A stretch of DNA of 64,000 bases from Tetraselmis striata (lineage: Eukaryota; Chlorophyta; Chlorodendrophyceae; Chlorodendrales; Chlorodendraceae): NCBI GenBank assembly GCA_006384855.1, contig VCJN01000945.1, forward strand, positions 248,001 to 312,000. Reading direction: 5' to 3'. The notes beneath the pieces were generated by a model. That model saw nothing but the letters and a program-made list of their open reading frames with translations. It was not told the DNA's origin and made no database searches. Both the position numbers and the translations under genes were made by a program. This document shows positions 1 through 11,031 of this stretch, one piece after another. Every line of letters begins with the position of its first letter. The stretch's first letter is position 1.

Positions 1-705
1 CGCGGAACCCAGATGCTCCGAAGCAGGCTGAAAATGCTGAGCTCGCAGCACATCCAGAACACCTTGGTCACCGTGCACACGCTTGATCTCATTGAGCTTC
101 CGTAGGAAGGCCAAACGAAACCGAAACGCCTTGTCGATGGCCTCGGCGTGGTTCCGGGCTCTCGCGAGGTAGGGGGTGAAGTCCTGGTTGCTGGAAGGGA
201 CGTAGGGCAGTAGCTCGTCGAGCGCCACGAAGAGGGCGGCCATGTGGGCCCCGAAACACGACATCCACAAGTACTCCTCCTGGGCCGGCAGACGCCGGTC
301 ATCCTGCTTGAGGTACTCGTTCGTTAGGTCGGTGCTCAAAGGGAAAAGTCCAGGCACTCGGCTGACCGGTCGAACGGCCTCGTAACCAGACTCTGCTCTC
401 TGCAGTAGCTCTGGCACCGCGAGGTAATCATCCTCGGCACTCACGGATTTTGCTCCGACACGGCCGCTCTGGGCTAGCTCTAGCAAGTCGGGGCGCTCTG
501 CGGCTCCCCCGCTGCCTGTCGGCTGTCTCGCGAAGCGCTGCCCTGAGCCGGAGCCATGTGCCCCTTCTCCATCAACAACGCGATCACGAGCCGTCAATTG
601 TGCCACAGCTGTAGCCAGCTCTCGCAGTAATGAAGACTGGGCCCTCATATCTGCGTTCAGCGACTGCAGCGTCGGCTCAGCGACGGGTTCTTCTCCATCT
701 GACAT
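1..705 (-). CDS. gag-like protein of DIRS-like element (partial)
   Basis: This is the N-terminal two thirds of the same protein encoded at 62272-63147. It starts MSDGEEP and carries a Ser/Gly-rich linker followed by a helical, acidic region. It runs off the left edge of the window. No enzyme motif is visible. The gag-like call comes from position (first frame after the element's terminus) and from the Arg-Gly-rich tail of the complete copy. Confidence 0.5.
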   Translation of the reverse strand, partial: MSDGEEPVAEPTLQSLNADMRAQSSLLRELATAVAQLTARDRVVDGEGAHGSGSGQRFARQPTGSGGAAERPDLLELAQSGRVGAKSVSAEDDYLAVPELLQRAESGYEAVRPVSRVPGLFPLSTDLTNEYLKQDDRRLPAQEEYLWMSCFGAHMAALFVALDELLPYVPSSNQDFTPYLARARNHAEAIDKAFRFRLAFLRKLNEIKRVHGDQGVLDVLRAQHFQPASEHLGSA

Positions 706-1004
706 AGTAACGCACGGACGTACGGACGAGAATATCACACTCGGGTGGCGAGCCGGGTGTGGTCTTGAACAACCTGGGGTGACCTTGCTCGCAACGGGTT
801 ACGAGACAGTTTTTACATCGCTGCGTGGAACGCAGCGAAAACTGGAAGATGGCAGGCTCAGCTGTTCTGGCTGCTTTTATGTCTACTCGTGCTGCACCCA
901 ACAAGGGCGCAACAACAGTTACTAGTTCCCGTACCACTGCGCAGCACTTGTAGCTGAAAAGCGGTTAGGTCAAGGATGGAAACCCCATAAACTAGTTTAG
1001 ATCA
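1..1004 (-). mobile_element. DIRS-like tyrosine-recombinase retroelement, 5' part, cut by window edge
   Basis: This segment is the reverse complement of 61973-62976, with only one difference noticed by eye. Identity stops sharply at 1004, which I take as the outer end of the element (outermost bases TGATCTAAACTAGTTTATGG on the minus strand). Parts, read on the minus strand: terminal and leader region 1004-706, then the start of a gag-like frame from 705 to the window edge. The DIRS assignment rests on the tyrosine-recombinase-like frame seen after the same gag-like frame in the right-hand copy. The high identity of the two copies implies recent movement or a recent duplication. Completeness cannot be judged here. 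Confidence 0.6.
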
Positions 1005-1122
1005 TGATGGTATGTCTAAGGCTACTGACCGTATGATTATATCTAACGGTTATCAGTCGTCATTCGGCTATCGTCCATCGTCTATAATCACATTTCGTCC
1101 CAGCAGGCTGCGCAGTGTCATC

Positions 1123-1230
1123 ACCGTCGTAGTCTCGGCCCTTTTTTTTCCCGCCCCCGCCCGGGACAGGACTGGCGCCAGTGAGAGAAACCATTGCAGC
1201 GTCTCCAGGGGGATATGACGGCCGTTTAGG
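1123..1230. repeat. dispersed repeat, inverted copy of 28705-28795
   Basis: About 65-75 bp around CTGGCGCCAGT and GACGGCCGTTTAGGCAGCAG recurs in inverted orientation at 28705-28795 with small gaps and substitutions. It lies about 230 bp upstream of the gene at 1464. The family is unknown. Confidence 0.5.
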
Positions 1231-1463
1231 CAGCAGAAGTCCCGGCCCAAATTCCTGCGCTTGGCTGCCACCTTCTGGCCGAACGACACGACGTATTCAC
1301 CTGCTTCGGGCAGCAACCGCAAGGTGGCAACTACTACCAAGTAGTCGCGAACGGACCAGTGTGCCAGGCTCTTCGCTGAGCTTCGCAGGCCAGCAGACCC
1401 CGTGTAGCCTTACCTGGGGGCGCAGCACTGGGCGTTCCGGGCTGGGTCACTGAGATAAGATAT

Positions 1464-2275
1464 ATGGCGCCTAAACAGCAGCGGGGAGCGGCAACTACTG
1501 CTGCTGTGCCCGCGGCTCTCCCGTTCGCCAACGACGGAAGCTTCATGGAGCAATTCCTGAAAATGCAGGCCGCGCAGGCCCAGCAGGAGGATAAACGCCA
1601 GGGTGCCGCTCACTCGGACACACTCGCAGGCCCCGCTCCGCAGGGGGAACAAGACACCGCGCTCCCGTTCATCCCTTCCCGAACCTTCTCTGCTCCCAAG
1701 CCCGGCTATGTCTTTAAGACCGGATCCCAGGGCACCGGCTACTACAAGGACGAGGTGCCGACCGCGGGCGCAGAGACGGTCGCAGAGCCCCCTATAGCAG
1801 CTGCGAAGGTCCCTGGGAAAGCGGTCATCCTCAAGAGCAAGCCCATTATTAACGTGCAGCGGAGACCTAGCAGCAGCGCGGAGCCGGCGGCCAAGAAAAA
1901 AAAATCAGGTAAGCACAATGGGGCGCAGCACCCTGGGTGACCCACCCAGCGCTACTCCTGACACTGCCTACACCACGCACCAGTATTTATCCCGCGCACA
2001 GCCTGCACATCAGCCTGTTTCTTCGGCGCCATCCGGATGCCGCCGCAATTCTGGTTACTTAATCTGCCATTTGCTGTCCTTGCTGGTGGTGGGTTTCGTG
2101 GTCTGTGTCTCCCGCGCCTGCTTGCTGCCCGATTTGCCATGCCTGCCCACACTTTCCTGTTCGCCAACCTGAAGACGAAGACGACTCCAAACCGCATTAC
2201 CTGAAGGAGATGGACCGGTACCGCTCGACAAAGTGCGGCTCCGACACCAACCATGAGCGGCCGTTGGTCAAGTGA
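1464..2275 (+). CDS. small conserved eukaryotic protein, two exons, function unknown
   Basis: Exon 1 runs 1464-1908 and ends at a GTAAGC donor. Exon 2 runs 2175-2275 and ends with TGA. The one-base phase left by exon 1 is completed exactly by exon 2. The product is about 181 residues. It has an N-terminal Ala/Gln-rich stretch, then a central motif FSAPKPGYVFKTGSQGTGYY (about residues 73-92), a lysine-rich patch KKKK, and an acidic C-terminal part ending in NHERPLVK. The central Gly/Tyr motif plus the C-terminal RPLVK pattern look conserved, but I cannot name the family. There is no signal peptide or membrane segment; the basic KKKK could be a nuclear signal (inference). It converges with the TMEM161-like gene, with 377 bp between the stop codons. 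Confidence 0.6.
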
Positions 2276-2652
2276 GAACAGCAGCACGCGTATCGCTGCA
2301 TATAGCATTACTCTAAGCTGCCACACCCCGGGTGCCCTTGGAGCTCATGCCTGTTCATGCCCTGACCACAAACTGTACCTCATTCACTGCGCCTCACTGG
2401 CAATGCCCCCGTCAATCCCATGGGAGCGCACTGCAACATTGTGGGGCATCATGCAATATGGATGTATAGTCTCAGGCGAGGAAGGGAACATTCTCAACCA
2501 GTGTTTCCACCCCCAGTGTTTACAGTCCCCAGCCTTTGTCAAGCTCTCGAGATGAGCACTGCACATTTCGCATGTGTATGCCGGGTTATATTTCCCGGCC
2601 TGGGTTCAGGCAGGGCAGTGTAGCACCGCCGATGCTGAGTGGATGTGGTGGA
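2276..2652. other. spacer between two convergent genes
   Basis: This is 3' flanking sequence shared by the genes ending at 2275 (+) and 2653 (-). I see no further gene in it. Confidence 0.5.
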
Positions 2653-5600
2653 TCAGGAGGTGATCATGCCGATCCGGTGCATCAGCAGCCCAAGGGTGAC
2701 GTAGACAAACCAGGAGGCGCACGTCCACCATGCGAGAAAGCCAGCCATGGCCCTCCTGCACACAGACACACCACCAGGCGGGAGCAGCAAAGCCTGTCAA
2801 CCAGCACTCTGCCTAGACACGCTGCGCAAGCCGTGCGCGTGTGTCATGCACGTCGCCTCAACACATTTGTAGGCGAGAGCACTGGGGAGAGGCATCTGTC
2901 AGGGAGGCCGGGCTTGTCAAGCGCACCAGAAGGAGACTGACACAATCCGCACATCGTCCGCAGCCTTCAGCTCCACAGTCCCGCAGAAGAGCAGAACTCC
3001 ATAGCAAATGCAGAGGATGCCTTGAGACAGCAGCTGGATGGCAACCTGGCAATGGAAGCATAATCTGAGGTGCTGAATGGCGCATCCTCGAGCGGATGCA
3101 GCGTAACATTTGATAGGGGTTGGCGGGTCAAAAACACAACGCATCGTTTTGCACCACCGAGCCAGACTCGGTGGTATGTTCGTGGTATATTTAGATGTGG
3201 TTCCGCCTAGAAAGTTATCCTCTCTTTGCCAAGGGGGAGGGGGATATGTAGTGAACCCAAAGCGTGGTTTCCTGATGTTTCATCATGTGAAAAACACACA
3301 TGTGGGACATTGCTGTCAGGAGTTTGACTCGGGTGTGCTGACCTTGATGAGAAGCATCTGGTTGTACTCCACCTTGACGCGGATGAGCATCGCGGTCGAC
3401 CGGCCATGCGTGAGTGCGGCTTGGTCTGGATGAAGGGGCACCCGGGGTGTGAGCGTGCGGAACATCTCAACCAGAGCTAGCACTCTGGGTGTACGACGGG
3501 CCCACCTGACGGCTTGCCTCCATGCTTGAGCTCATACCAGTACTGCAGGCTCAGGTTTAGGTAAGACTGCATCAGAGGCCTACAGCAAACACAAAGTGTG
3601 ACGGCGCCTTTATAAGTGAGATCCGCGGCATGCGGCGACCGCAGATCCGGGAACAAATTGCTGCAGAGTTCCAGTCGCTTATGACATGCCATGCAGCGCA
3701 GCGGCTGGGCTGTGGATTCTCGCGGGGGGGGGGGGGGGGGGGGGGACCTCAAGGTTAGAAATCCCAGCAGCCCAGTGGTGACAAGTGCCGCCGGCTGGAG
3801 GAGCTCCAGGGTGCCTAGAGGAAACATGTATGGCGTCAATAACACATCAAAGGAGTGACACCATCGCCCCGCAGACAGGACGGCGGATAAGGCCCGCGTG
3901 CGCTCGTTGGCGCGCCGTACCGTCAGGGACCCCCCACATCTCCACCATTGGCTTCACCCAAAAAATCACCACGGCTAGCGGGAACACGAGCTGCAGGTGC
4001 ATGCACAACTTGGCGAGGAAGCCGAAGCGCATGTACTCGTTGCCCCAGCTGGGAGGGGGGCTGACCGCCTGCGTGCACATAAGCAGGCGCAGCCAAGGCG
4101 AGATAAGCCGGCTCCCCTTGGAACGCGCCCCTGTGGCGTGTTAAGGCAGGAGACTCGCACAGGATGTACGGGCGCTGTACCTTGAAGTACACGCGCGCCC
4201 ACCGTTGAGCGGCACTGAAAGTCAGCGCGCCAGTCAGCCCCGCAGCGCCAGCGAGGACAATGGACGCCCAGAATGGGTCCACGGCCGGGCCATCTGCGAT
4301 CTGGAGATCGATGCGCTCGTCAGAGTCACGGTTGGAAAGGAATGCAGCAGCTGACGCACAAGCGGGATGGGATCGCACCTCGATGCCGGGCTTCTTGGCG
4401 CGCAGGTAGCTGACAAGAGAGGGCATGGACTCCTTGCTGGCAGCGATGACAGAGAAGTCAATCACATTGGCGGGCGCAAACAGGAGGAGCACCAACGCCA
4501 GGCCTAAACGGCATCAGCGAGCATGTCAGTGAGCAGACGTGGCATGGGAGTCACAGCAGCCGCGCGGTACAGCAGCCGTAGCGCAGCCTGCGTGCCAGCT
4601 CCCAGGTGCAGGGGCTCACCAAAGTTCAGGACTCCGATCAGCAATGTGGCCCAGCGGACAGACTGCGGGATGATATCTTTCGCCATGTACTCCGTCTGCA
4701 GATGCCCGAGGCCACATGGCAGCTGTCAGGCGATGAAGGGGCACCACACGGAGGCGAGTGACGCAAATGCGCAGAGTTATGCAGCCGCCGGCCTCACCTT
4801 TGCGAGCGCGTGTACTGTGCACAGCGCAGCCATGGCAGCGATGGGCATGATGAAGGTGTTTGTCCGGAGCCCCAACGCGGCGCCCAGCTCCCCGAGTGCA
4901 ACATTGGTACACAGGATCAGGAAGAAATAGACCTGCGGCAGCACCGCTCGCGCGTTGGCATGCAGTGTGCGGGAGGAGCGGGTCGCATGCTCCAAGCACG
5001 CTAGGAATGGTGTCGCAACCGTGCTTGCAAGCGGCACATGCGCACCAGAGTATCCCATTCCTTGAAAAAGCGTGTCGCTTCTGCGACAGAGCGTGGCAGG
5101 GGCGCGACTCTGAGGAAGCCCGCGCCGCCCAGGCTGTCCTGCAGTTCCCTGTTGCATGCCAAAAACGGTGAGGCCGGATGAATGGTGCCCCATCTATGTG
5201 CGTCACATGTACAGTTGCGCTCGCCTGCACTGCCTACCTACATTGTGGGCAGGCTCAAGGTGAAGGGGGGGGGGGGGGGGGGGGGGGGGGCACTTGAACT
5301 GCGCGTCCTCCTTCTCGGTTGATGTCATCTTCTTGCGGTTACGCACCTGCTGAGAAATCCGGTTACGTACCTGGCAGAAGCAAATGCGCATGCGTCGGCA
5401 ACTGAACGCCCGCCACCAAAGGCATCGACCCTGCAAGGCTGCCGCCCCGCCCTACCTGGCTTGCCTTGTTGCCTGTCACAGTTGACTGCTGGCCGGCTGG
5501 CATATTGGGGTCCTCCGGTACGACATACACCTTGAGGCCAGTCAGCAGAGTGGCGGCGACCGAGCCATACCTGCGACGTGTGAAGCGGCAAGGCAGGCGA

Positions 5601-5803
5601 AAAGCACGTTATCCTGCTGCCCCACATGCAGGCTCCAAAACCAAGTGCCCCCAGCTAGCTGGTGATGACGTAGAGAATCACAGCAGAGGCCTTCCGTGCC
5701 TGAACGTCAGCCCCGCGAGGACTGCGGTGCAGGCCACCACGTAGCCCAGATTCTCGACCAACATCTTTCAGCAGCGCTCCCACTGTGTATATGTTGGCCA
5801 GGC
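2653..5803 (-). CDS. TMEM161-family multipass membrane protein
   Basis: Many short exons on the minus strand read as hydrophobic segments in the order seen in animal TMEM161A/B. Near 5500-5560 is GSVAATLLTGLKVYVVPEDP. At 4800-4930 is a helix with ILCTNVALGELGAALGLRTN. At 4630-4690 is TEYMAKDIIPQSVRWATLLI. At 4200-4500 are two segments including TGALTFSAAQRWARVYFK. At 3930-4060 is a segment ending VIFWVKPMVEMW, then YLNLSLQYWYEL (3510-3560), RVKVEYNQMLLIK (3345-3390), and VAIQLLSQGILCICYGVLLF (2995-3050). The last helix, FLAWWTCASWFVYVTLGLLM, ends at the stop 2653-2655. Family features include the WxKP motif after a helix, the YL...Q..YEL stretch and the C-terminal WWT. The start is uncertain; a Met near 5750-5803 is likely. 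Introns carry G/C homopolymers at 3724, 5267 and 5919. In the exon near 3390-3410 the two halves lie in different frames, so a small intron or an indel is possible. Its role in algae is unknown. Confidence 0.6.
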
Positions 5804-6239
5804 AGGCAAGCGCTGCCAGTGGGATGTGTCGACCAGGGCCGCAGTTGGTATCAATCAACCCCTGTCAAGGTGGCGGAGCCTGCGAGGGGTCGTTCCGGAG
5901 GGGCTACTTCAGCCCGGGGGGGGGGGGGGGGGGGGGGTGAAACTCCGTCACCCGGATATCGACCGGGATATGGCTGCTAAGATCGGCAAAGACAACTGGC
6001 GACCGGCCACTGTTCTGCATCCGCGGCCTGGGTAGAATGCTTACTACGGGAAGCAGAGCATGGTAATGGACGCATTGCAGTTAACAACGGCATCGCCGCC
6101 GCTCAGCGTCACCGCGTAACGATGACCACGACGCACGGCCGGGCGGGCGCGCAGGCGGCGGGGGGAAAAAAATATGTAGCGCCCGCCGTCGGTCCTGGTG
6201 TGAATTACAAAAAAGCCGATAACAAATCCACCGCTAAAA
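5804..6239. other. spacer with G-run
   Basis: The upstream region of the TMEM161-like gene includes a G-run at about 5919-5937. No separate gene was recognised. The right part borders the LINE tail. Confidence 0.4.
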
Positions 6240-8038
6240 GCATGACTAAAAAATCAGCGAAGCAAGTCGCCTAAAAGCAGCCCGCATCCCGCACGAGGCG
6301 GGATGGATGAGTGATGCGCGCACGATTCAGAGTCCGGGCCACGCGTGCACGTGTGTGCGAGGGTGATCCACGGACGTGCTGTGCAGCTTCGGCAACGGGA
6401 TGACCGACAAATTTGCGCCGTCTGATGAGGCGGCAAGCACGCTCTCGAGCGAGCCGTCACCAAGCTCATCATGACCCCAAGATAATCTCATGCGAGTAAG
6501 GCGTCTTGGTGATCCTGGGTGGTGCACCGAGTGCCCCGCGACGAGAGCACACCTCGATCCAGGCATGCGACATACATACACCGCGCACAACGTGGCGCAC
6601 CGCCTTGCTCACCTCACCCAGCATTGTGCCGAAGACCATGCCCGTGTACCCCGACATAATTTTTCAAGGATACCTCAAAGAGAGCCCTTCTGTCCCGGCT
6701 CCGTGTTGTGCCACGCCGCATCCGCACTGCCAACCCCGTTGGCCCGTTGTATGTCGCCCAACAGGAAGCGCTCAAACTGATCAATAGCCGTGGCCCGGAG
6801 AACCGCAGTAGTGCTTAACTTGACCCCGTACCGCACATACAATCTTGAACTCCATCAACATCGTGGACTTCAAGTTCCGGGGATCATAGCTCTCGGTCAC
6901 GACGTTGAACGCCGAGAGCTCTGTGTCCGGCACTAGGTCCTTGAGTTCATCCATGGGTACGGTGTTGCCGAGAGGCACTGTTTGCTGGAACAAGTCTTCC
7001 ACCTCGCTCCCGGCATGCGTAAAGCGATACCTTGGTCGTGAACACAATGATCGCGGACGGCATCTGCGATAGCGTCGTGTTGTGACAGTGAGCGTCTCCA
7101 GGTGCCGGGAGGTTCATGAGCGCGTCGCCATAGAGGTCGACGGTGACGGGTTTGTGCTATGGCGAGGGCAGAATGATCCGGCTCCCAACCACCGGGGCCA
7201 TTGCATGCATGAGCTAGGCAGAATGGATTACACGGCAGCGGCCTCCCGCAGCTCATGCGGAGTCATGACCGTCCGCGCAGTGTGTTTGGCCACCGTCCAC
7301 ATGCCGGACGCCGCGTCGAGCTGGCCGAACAAGATCCGTGCACTACGTGTGGCATGGATAGTGTCCACCTCGTTCTGAATCCGACCGTTGTCGGCCTGGT
7401 CTAGAAATGCCGTCAGCTCCTTTTGCGAACCCGACTCAGCTTCCGCCTCCCGCTCCATCACGTGGGCATCCGCGTCGCTGGGGTGGCCAACAGTAGCCGC
7501 ATGGAGGCGGCCCCTCGCCTCGCGCACCGCCGCGGCCCCCGAGGAAGTGGTCATAACGGCGGGCGGAAGAAGTTGCGTTGAAGCTGCCTCGGCCAAGTAC
7601 GGACTCAAGGTGTGGGTGAAACAAACTAGGGTTTGGAGTGTTGGTGTCGGAGTTCCTAGTGAGGAACCTCGGGAGGATATCATTCATGCAGCCGATGAAG
7701 GCAGCATCACGAACGGTAGCCGTGCGGCGGCAGATGCCAACGCCGTTTAACGAAGTGGGGATGTGAAGCATGCGGCGCGCCTTGCTGGCCACTGCATCCT
7801 CGCTCAAAATAGCCGCCTTTGCTACCGTGGGATCAGAGTCGTGCAAAAGCTCTGCCAGGAAATCGGCGACAACCTGATTGGTGTCGGTGCCATACGCGGA
7901 GGGATCAAAAGTGATCCTAGAACCCGCTCGATCGCCGTGAGAACAATGGCATCCACCGCCTCCGCGAAGGCCTCCACCTCGGACGGGAGGCAGTTGCGGG
8001 GCCAATACCTCGCCATAAGTTGCATGCAATCCCAACAC
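6240..8038 (-). mobile_element. LINE-type retrotransposon, 3' part, with endonuclease-like C-terminus
   Basis: Read on the minus strand, several frames give the post-reverse-transcriptase part of a non-LTR element. First comes a stretch with HIPTSLNGVGICRRTATVRD (about 7740-7800), then LDAASGMWTVAKHTARTVMT (7260-7325). Next are DLYGDALMN and HDAIADAV (7080-7130), then LVPDTELSAF followed by MLMEFKIV (6830-6930). The last is the GYTGMVFG segment (6600-6660). PD followed about 25 residues later by ExK fits the restriction-like endonuclease fold found at the end of R2/CRE-type LINEs (family knowledge). The tail at 6265-6310 contains a CCCGCA...GCGGGATG hairpin shared with the copy near 51100. 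Frames alternate, so this copy is decayed. The reverse transcriptase itself is not in the window. Confidence 0.5.
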
Positions 8039-8304
8039 CTTTTCTTTACGCGTGCCGGTACCGATATCCGTCAGCCCGTATCAGTACACGTAGCCCGCTC
8101 AGTATTAGTCGCTAAAATAGGTCGCTGGTTGTATTAATAATGTCAAGGCGTGCGCACGCCGCAAAATATATGTACGGCTTATAGGATGCCGCACGGGTTA
8201 TGTCGTGCTTTGCTCGATGTTATATATGGGATATATAGTGATATCACCCATGTAGTGAACACATCTATAATGAAAGCACCCCTACATTGAAGGGGGAGGA
8301 GGGG

Positions 8305-9095
8305 GGTGTTTAAACCAAAGTTGCGTTGAAGTGCCCGCTGGAGATATTCAGTTCAGGTTGAACTGAATTTAGCTGAATTAAGCTGAACAGACTTCCACTT
8401 GAATTCAGTCCCTGAATTCAGGCTGAAGTATGTGAAGTTCAGGTATCCAACCTTAAGACCTGAATTCACGCTATATAAGAAAGGAACTACGCGAAACATG
8501 CCGGCGGCGTTTCGGATACTCTCGTCATACTTATTTTGGATTCTGTGGCGCTCTGCAGCCCGCAATGCAGTCGTTGGATCCGAGCCTAACACGCCGAGGA
8601 TAGGGGCAATGGTGGTATCGACAGCAACCGTCTTCCCGCGGATACCACCGTACCCAAAAAGCCCAACATCGGCCCGCCGGCTGTCGTTGCCCTTCGGAAG
8701 AGAAACAAGCACCGACGGGTCCGTGAGGATCTGGACACCCACGCCCAGGGCGGGCTTCACGTCGTGGCAAACGTCGAAAAGGCCATGTACCGCCCACTCG
8801 TGTGCGGCGTGATTGGAGTCGCCCCCAGAGCAACGTGCCATGTGACCAGCGTACGCGACCGCCCACACTTAGTACTCGTATTTTATAGGCACTTGAAGTA
8901 GGGGGTATTCATGCCATTTCCGGGAGGTAAAAGTAAATTTAATTTCGCTCCGGGACATCGGCCGAAGCCGCCCCAGCACTTCGGAGCACTTCCGGGAGGT
9001 ATTCAGGCTGAACTGAATGTAGCTGAAGTTGGGACTTCAGGCTGAAGTACCTCAAACTGCAGGCCCTTCCACGCAACCTTGGTTTAAACCATCCC
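8305..9095. mobile_element. nested segment with LINE C-terminal fragment between short repeats
   Basis: The inverted pair GTTTAAACCAAAGTTGCG (about 8308) and CGCAACCTTGGTTTAAACC (about 9077) brackets the segment. Inside each end lies a direct repeat around TTGAACTGAATTTAGCTGAA. The middle, 8480-8868 on the minus strand, encodes SRRADVGLFGYG, then VAVDTTIAPILG, then AERHRIQNKY. This is the RAD-DxT-K arrangement of a LINE C-terminal domain different from that at 6830-6930. The order relative to the neighbouring LINE is wrong for one element, so at least two insertions are stacked. Confidence 0.4.
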
Positions 9096-9099
9096 CACT

Positions 9100-10880
9100 G
9101 TCTTCGAAATACCCATGTAGTAAAACACCCCGACAATGAAGCGTGGGGGGGGGGGGGGGGGGGCACAGGACGGCTGTGCTATATTCCTATCAATACAATA
9201 AAGTATATCATGGCGGAATGGCAGTTTTGCCGGAACCGCTTGCGTGCCACGGGTACCCGCCGTACTGGTGCCGCTTCTCTGTCGCTCCCGCCCGTGCCGG
9301 TACGGCGGGCAGTGGACAATAGTAGCGGTCGTTACGCAGGCGGACGAGGCCGCGTTCCGAAGCTTCGCCGCGCTTCGAAACACGCGCAATCCGTACATCG
9401 GGCGGCCGTATTACCAACTTCGCCGCACACCGCCCAACGCACAGCTACCGCCATCCCCACGCTCGCGCCCGCCATGGCATCTTGATCTTATGGCGCTCAT
9501 TGTATGGGCCGAGTTCAACGAGCCATGAGCTCAAGGGCTGCGAGGGTTTTTAAGACTGTTTACTTTGATGATCTTTGAGAATAGCAAGCAGGTATATGAC
9601 TCAGCAATTATGCAGTTATGGTATATGACACAGCAGCAATTTATGGCGATGCTGCGCTATATAGCAATGTCACTGCTGTATTGCATACCTTGCAGTTTGC
9701 TTTGTTGCGCATGCAATGCACGCATGCCACACTCCAAACAAGTGTGAGACTTTTTCCAGCCTCTGCCTCGCTGTGATCCTGAGGAAAAGGCGCATGACGA
9801 TGAGACCATGTGATATTGGAAGCCACATGCCGTGCCTTTGATTAGAATTGGACCCGCCTACGGTTTCGCAGAGGGGCAAGTAACGCCCGCTCGACACCTG
9901 CCTTGTGAATCAATCGCCCCTACAGTGAAACGTTTCACTAAGAGATGGCATGGATGATCCATGTAGTGAATATCACTTCAGAAAATTCACCCTTGTAGTG
10001 AAACTAGGGGGGCATGTATTCATTACATGATTGGGTGATGTCACTGAGTGTACCAGCACGTCCATGATACAAGATTGGCAACAATGCACGGCGGATGTTC
10101 TACACCGTTATTAATTGGCGTGGATGTAGTTGTTGTACGAAGCATGCGGAGTACAACAGGAGACCGGCATTTGGAAATGCCGATTTCCCGTTCCCGCCGC
10201 CGCATATATAATGTGGTGGCTGTCAATTTGCTTGCACATCATGATGCGCATTCTCTCGTCATTACCCGGCTTTTCCATTTCATGTAACGAACGCCCATGT
10301 AGTGCCTACCGACATGTCCCGGTTGTACACTAAGGCTACGTACTCGTGTTGTCTCAGTGTCTGCCGCCCATTTGCGGGCGGCGGGCACGGACAGGAAAAC
10401 CAACAAATAAAATTTCATGAATATCGCCACGATATCAATCCTTCAATATTAGCGACTGATCTTAACCGATGATACTGACACGACATACTACGCGGGGGTA
10501 GCACTAATCCTTGCCAATATATGATATACAAGGGCAAGTCCGGGTAAAATCGGTCTTATCCAATGAATATTCCATACTAGCGACTTACACTTCTTCGCAT
10601 GTACTTACTTCGCAGTCGCTATTTAATAGGATTGTTTTTTGATGCCGTGTGATGCCCTCAAACTACCTACATGTTTACAGGTTTCAGAAAGGGTGCACAT
10701 GCTGTTTTACACGGAAGAAGCGCCATTTTATGGCTAGGAAGGCTCAGCGAAAAGGGGGGGGGGGGGGGGAGTCGGAAGAGGAGCATGCAAGGCGGAAACG
10801 GAATACGGGAGGGCGCTGCCGAAGTAGGCAGCGAGATGGAAGATGGCATGCGAGCTGCTAGTGGCTGTCCTAAATAAGTA
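9100..10880. other. gene-poor region with TAGTGAA-type motifs and G-runs
   Basis: I see no gene here. G-runs lie at about 9144-9163 and 10755-10769. Short motifs of the type CCCCTACAGTGAA and CATGTAGTGAA occur near 9115, 9925, 9960 and 10000. They resemble the subterminal repeats of the element at 56326-57235, so worn copies of that family are likely. Confidence 0.35.
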
Positions 10881-11031
10881 GCTCCCCGGCTGGGAGCGCA
10901 TGGCTCGCGGGCGATGGGGCCGCCCGTACTGAAACATTATGGCACCGGTAAACCACCAACATACCGTCCGGATCTCACTAGGACAGTTAAATTGTTGGGA
11001 AATAACCCCATAAATATGTTTAAATCATTTC
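10881..11031 (+). repeat. left direct repeat, DIRS-terminus-like
   Basis: This is about 150 bp, similar in the same orientation to 13300-13460. Shared blocks include GGCTCGCGGGCGATGGGGCC and CACTAGGACAGTT. Its right edge, CCCCATAAATATGTTTAAAT, resembles the outer edge of the DIRS-like copies at 981-1004 and 61973-62000. Confidence 0.5.
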
